Origin: JBFGFX01 sp965232455 | Lineage (GTDB): Bacteria; Pseudomonadota; Gammaproteobacteria; Steroidobacterales; Woeseiaceae | Reading direction: 5' to 3' | Length of the DNA: 64,000 nucleotides | Assembly (NCBI GenBank): GCA_965232455.1 | Contig: OZ246981.1 | Span: forward strand, 1,054,001-1,118,000 | In this document: piece by piece, positions 61,079 through 64,000 of the stretch | Layout of the letters: every line of letters begins with the position of its first letter | Position numbering within the stretch: position 1 is the first letter of the stretch | Notes under the pieces: model-generated | Seen by the model: only the letters and a program-made list of their open reading frames with translations | The model's database searches: none | What the model was told of the DNA's origin: nothing | Translations under genes and position numbers: made by a program

Positions 61079-62197
61079 ATGGCCAAGACGCCGGCAAAAA
61101 GTGACGCCAGTCCGATAGACCTGGCACAGATTCGCAAACGTATCGACGAGGTCGATCAACAGATTCAGACCCTGATCAACGAGCGTGCCCGTTACGCACA
61201 ACAGGTGGGCGTTTCCAAAGGTGAATACGCGAAGGCCGTCGACTATTACCGGCCCGAGCGCGAGGCGGAGGTGCTGCGCGCGGTTCGCGAACGGAACGCC
61301 GGCCCGCTCAGTAACGAAGAGATGCTGCGGCTGTTCCGCGAGATCATGTCATCCTGCCTGGCCCAGCAGGAACCGCTGAAAATCGGTTTTCTCGGACCGG
61401 AGGGCACGTTTACGCAGTCCGCCGTGTTCAAGCACTTCGGACATTCGGTGCGCGCGTTGCCGTTCGGTACGATTGACGACGTGTTCCACGAGGTCGAGTC
61501 CGGCGCGGCCGATTTCGGGGTCGTGCCCATCGAAAACTCGACAGAAGGGACGGTCAACAATACGCTCGACATGTTCCTGACGTCGCCACTCAAGATCAAC
61601 GGCGAGATCGAGCTGCGTATCGAGCAGCATCTGATGGGTCGCATGGAGTCCATCGACAAGATCCGCCGCGTTTGCGCCCACGAGCAGTCGTTGGCTCAGT
61701 GTCGCGGATGGCTGAGAGAATATCTCCCGGAGACTGAACTCATCGGAGTCAGCAGCAACGCCGTCGGCGCCCGCCGGGCGCGAGACGAGAGCGGAACGGC
61801 GGCGCTGGGCGGCGACGCGGCGGCCGAGGTCTACGAACTCAACGTCCTGGTGCAGAACGTCGAGGACCGGAGTGACAACGCGACGCGGTTTCTGGTCATC
61901 GGCCGCGAACTCCTGGCAGCCAGCGGCGACGACAAGACGTCCATACTGATGTCGACCAGCGACACGCGCCAGGGCAGCGGGATTCTGCACGCTCTGCTGC
62001 AGCCGTTCGCCGAGAAAGGCATCAGCATGACGCGCATCGAGTCGCGACCGTCCCGACGCAGAAACTGGGACTACGTGTTTTTTGTCGATCTCGACGGGCA
62101 TGCCGAGGAGTCGCCGCTTTCGGACGCGCTCGCCGAGGTCGAGCAGATCAGCTCTTTGTTTCGAGTCGTCGGCGCATACCCTCGGGCGGTCAGCTAG
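61079..62197 (+). CDS. pheA: Bifunctional chorismate mutase/prephenate dehydratase PheA
   Basis: A 372-residue P-protein for phenylalanine synthesis. Residues 10-95 are an AroQ chorismate mutase (RKRIDEVDQQIQTLINERAR). Residues 100-280 are prephenate dehydratase (IGFLGPEGTFTQSAVFKHFG, then VPIENSTEGTVNNTLDMF). The ACT domain follows, with the phenylalanine-binding GISMTRIESRPSRRRNWDYV. No leader peptide or attenuator is seen in the 75 bases before it. aroA follows within 30 bases. Confidence 0.97.
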   Translation: MAKTPAKSDASPIDLAQIRKRIDEVDQQIQTLINERARYAQQVGVSKGEYAKAVDYYRPEREAEVLRAVRERNAGPLSNEEMLRLFREIMSSCLAQQEPLKIGFLGPEGTFTQSAVFKHFGHSVRALPFGTIDDVFHEVESGAADFGVVPIENSTEGTVNNTLDMFLTSPLKINGEIELRIEQHLMGRMESIDKIRRVCAHEQSLAQCRGWLREYLPETELIGVSSNAVGARRARDESGTAALGGDAAAEVYELNVLVQNVEDRSDNATRFLVIGRELLAASGDDKTSILMSTSDTRQGSGILHALLQPFAEKGISMTRIESRPSRRRNWDYVFFVDLDGHAEESPLSDALAEVEQISSLFRVVGAYPRAVS

Positions 62198-62224
62198 GGC
62201 CTGTTGACAACTAGGATCACTGCT

Positions 62225-63535
62225 TTGGATTTTCACGTTGAACCGTCCGTTATCGAGAGCGGTACCGTTGACGTTCCCGGCGACAAATCGATTTCCCACC
62301 GGGCGCTGATGCTCGGGGCGATCGCCGACGGCGACACCCGAATCAGCGGACTGCTGATGGGGGACGATTGCCTGGCAACCCTGGCGGCTCTGCGCCGGAT
62401 GGGCGTCTCCGTCGATGAGAGCGACGAAGCCACGGTCCGGGTTCGGGGTGTCGGCATGAACGGTCTGAAGGCCCCCGGCGGTGACCTCGATCTCGGCAAC
62501 TCCGGCACCGGAATGCGTCTGTTCATCGGTTTGCTCAGCGGGCAGCGTTTCAATTCGCGTCTGACCGGTGATGCCTCCCTGTCGCAGCGTCCGATGAAAC
62601 GCGTGATTACGCCGCTCACGATGATGGGGGCGTCGATCGACAGCACGGACGGCACTCCGCCGCTGACGATCAACGGCGGGTCCGCGCTGACCGGCATCCG
62701 TTACGCGCTGCCGGTCGCCAGCGCGCAGGTGAAGTCCGCGATCCTCTTGGCCGGCCTCTACGCAAGGGGTGAGGTCGACATCATCGAACCCGCGGTTACA
62801 CGGGATCATACCGAGCGCATGCTGCGGTCCTTCGGAGTCACGCTTTCCGCGGACGGGGGCCGAATCCGCATGCAAGGGCGGCAGGCGCTCGAGGCGACGC
62901 CCGTTGCGGTGCCGGGTGACCTGTCATCGGCCGCGTTCCCGATGCTTGCAGCGCTGCTCGCGCGGGACGCGGAGTTGAGAATCCGCAACGTCGGGATGAA
63001 TCCGACACGGACGGGTGTCATCGAAATCCTCCGCGACATGGGGGCCGACATTACCCTCGAAAATCGCGGAATACTGGGGGAAGAGCCCGTTGCGGACCTG
63101 CTCGTCAGGTCCTCGAGCTTGCGCGCGATCACTGTCGCGCCCGAGCGGGTATCGCTCGCGATCGACGAGTTTCCGGTGTTGTTCGTTGCCGCGGCTGCCG
63201 CGGAGGGCGTCAGCCGATTCTCGGGTCTTGGAGAATTGCGCGTCAAAGAGAGTGACCGGATCAGCGCGATGGTCCGCGGCCTGCGCGCCCTCGGCGTGAC
63301 GGCAAACGAAACCGAAGACGGCGCCGAAGTGCTGGGCGGTGATTTCGGGGGCGGCGATGTCGACAGCCACGGAGACCATCGTATCGCGATGGCGTTCGCC
63401 GTTGCGGCCAGCAGAGCCGCCGCGCCGGTGCGCATAAGCGACGTCGCCGCCGTTGACACGTCGTTTCCGGGGTTTGCGAGTTGCCTGAGTTCGATCGGTA
63501 TGGACATAAGCCTGTCGGGCGAGGGTTCCGCGTGA
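62225..63535 (+). CDS. aroA: 3-phosphoshikimate 1-carboxyvinyltransferase (EPSP synthase)
   Basis: About 436 residues. Motifs are PGDKSISHRALMLGAI, then LDLGNSGTGMRLFIGLL, DGTPPLTINGG and the C-terminal DSHGDHRIAMAFAVAA. It condenses shikimate 3-phosphate with phosphoenolpyruvate. The start is not ATG: TTG at 62225 has AGGA 9 bases upstream and is preferred. TTG at 62204 is the alternative, giving 443 residues. The stop overlaps the GTG start of cmk. Confidence 0.95.
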   Translation: MDFHVEPSVIESGTVDVPGDKSISHRALMLGAIADGDTRISGLLMGDDCLATLAALRRMGVSVDESDEATVRVRGVGMNGLKAPGGDLDLGNSGTGMRLFIGLLSGQRFNSRLTGDASLSQRPMKRVITPLTMMGASIDSTDGTPPLTINGGSALTGIRYALPVASAQVKSAILLAGLYARGEVDIIEPAVTRDHTERMLRSFGVTLSADGGRIRMQGRQALEATPVAVPGDLSSAAFPMLAALLARDAELRIRNVGMNPTRTGVIEILRDMGADITLENRGILGEEPVADLLVRSSSLRAITVAPERVSLAIDEFPVLFVAAAAAEGVSRFSGLGELRVKESDRISAMVRGLRALGVTANETEDGAEVLGGDFGGGDVDSHGDHRIAMAFAVAASRAAAPVRISDVAAVDTSFPGFASCLSSIGMDISLSGEGSA

Positions 63536-64000
63536 GCGCCGCCGCCGGGATACCGGTGCTGGCGTTGGACGGGCCGAGCGGCTCCGGTAAAGGGACGATC
63601 GCCAGAAAACTCGCCCAGGCGTTGGGCTGGCACCTGCTGGACAGCGGCGCGCTGTATCGTCTCGTGGGCTTGGCCGCGATTCGGGCCGGGGTGCCGCTGA
63701 CGGCGGAAACGGAACTCGCCGAGTTGGCGGGCAAGCTGGCGATTCGTTTTGGTGTCGATGAGAGCGGCGGCGAGCAGATCTGGTTGGACGGTGAGGACGT
63801 TAGCCGCGAAATCCGCACCGAGGAGAGCGGTCGCTCGGCCTCCGCGGTGGCCCGTCTGCCGGCCGTGAGGCAGGCGCTGATGGGTCTTCAGCACGATTTT
63901 CGCAGGGCGCCGGGACTCGTGGCTGATGGCCGCGATATGGGGACCCAGGTGTTCCCCGATGCGGTGCTCAAGGTCTACCTCACGGCGAGCCCTCGGGAGC
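63532..64000 (+). CDS. cmk: Cytidylate kinase, cut by the window end
   Basis: The first 156 residues are present. The GTG at 63532 overlaps the aroA stop (GTGA). The P-loop is ALDGPSGSGKGTIARKLAQA, followed by LLDSGALYRLVGLAA and GLVADGRDMGTQVFPDA, the CMP-kinase signatures. It phosphorylates CMP and dCMP. aroA-cmk followed by rpsA is the standard order, so rpsA is expected just beyond the window. Confidence 0.96.
   Translation, partial: MSAAAGIPVLALDGPSGSGKGTIARKLAQALGWHLLDSGALYRLVGLAAIRAGVPLTAETELAELAGKLAIRFGVDESGGEQIWLDGEDVSREIRTEESGRSASAVARLPAVRQALMGLQHDFRRAPGLVADGRDMGTQVFPDAVLKVYLTASPRE

Noticed and set aside
61349..62875. 508-residue minus-strand open frame opposite pheA and aroA
   Set aside because: Antisense shadow of two complete, identified genes.

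Overview
The window is a piece of a gammaproteobacterial chromosome. The core gene order is that of the group: gluQRS-dksA, smc-zipA-ligA, yciB-yciI-bolA-ppiC facing tsaC/scpA-scpB-rluB, mtaD-ubiG-mupP-yciK, and gyrA-serC-serA-pheA-aroA-cmk. The core is GC-rich. A PhaR regulator, a PEP-CTERM protein and several secreted hydrolases suggest a free-living, probably marine or sediment organism of the Chromatiales/Woeseiales type. That placement is inference, since there is no rRNA in the window.

Layout. 0-6 kb: small secreted proteins, a PQQ-dependent dehydrogenase with an unknown partner, and an M28 peptidase lipoprotein. 6-16.4 kb: housekeeping genes (yheT-type hydrolase, phaR, gluQRS, dksA, smc, zipA, ligA). 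16.4-20.2 kb: an AT-richer island with two DUF6502 helix-turn-helix paralogues and an exported protein built from 32 IDGTG octapeptides. The two DUF6502 promoter regions share an 18-bp inverted repeat of the form TYGGG-N8-CCCRA. 20.4-25.9 kb: core genes again. 25.9-40.7 kb: an accessory region with a broken trypsin-like protease, a beta-helix protein, a secreted Ig/coiled-coil protein paired with a SUMF1-like protein, a three-gene cassette bounded by a perfect 47-bp inverted repeat, an Imm1-like orphan, and a cluster of pentapeptide-TIR, deoxyribosyltransferase-like and TIR-TPR proteins. Several short dispersed repeats lie between these genes. 40.7-50.8 kb: two class C serine hydrolases, a PEP-CTERM protein behind a sigma-54-type promoter, an amidohydrolase, rsgA, a membrane-anchored TIR protein and small enzymes. 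50.8-64 kb: the yciK-rmuC-mupP-ubiG-mtaD block reading left, and gyrA through cmk reading right, with cmk cut by the window end.

The best candidates for undescribed biology are the DUF6502/IDGTG island with its shared operator-like sites and the TIR/deoxyribosyltransferase-like cluster, which looks like nucleotide-signalling or NAD-consuming defence. A DksA with a very long lysine-rich N-terminal tail and only two of the four zinc cysteines is also notable.
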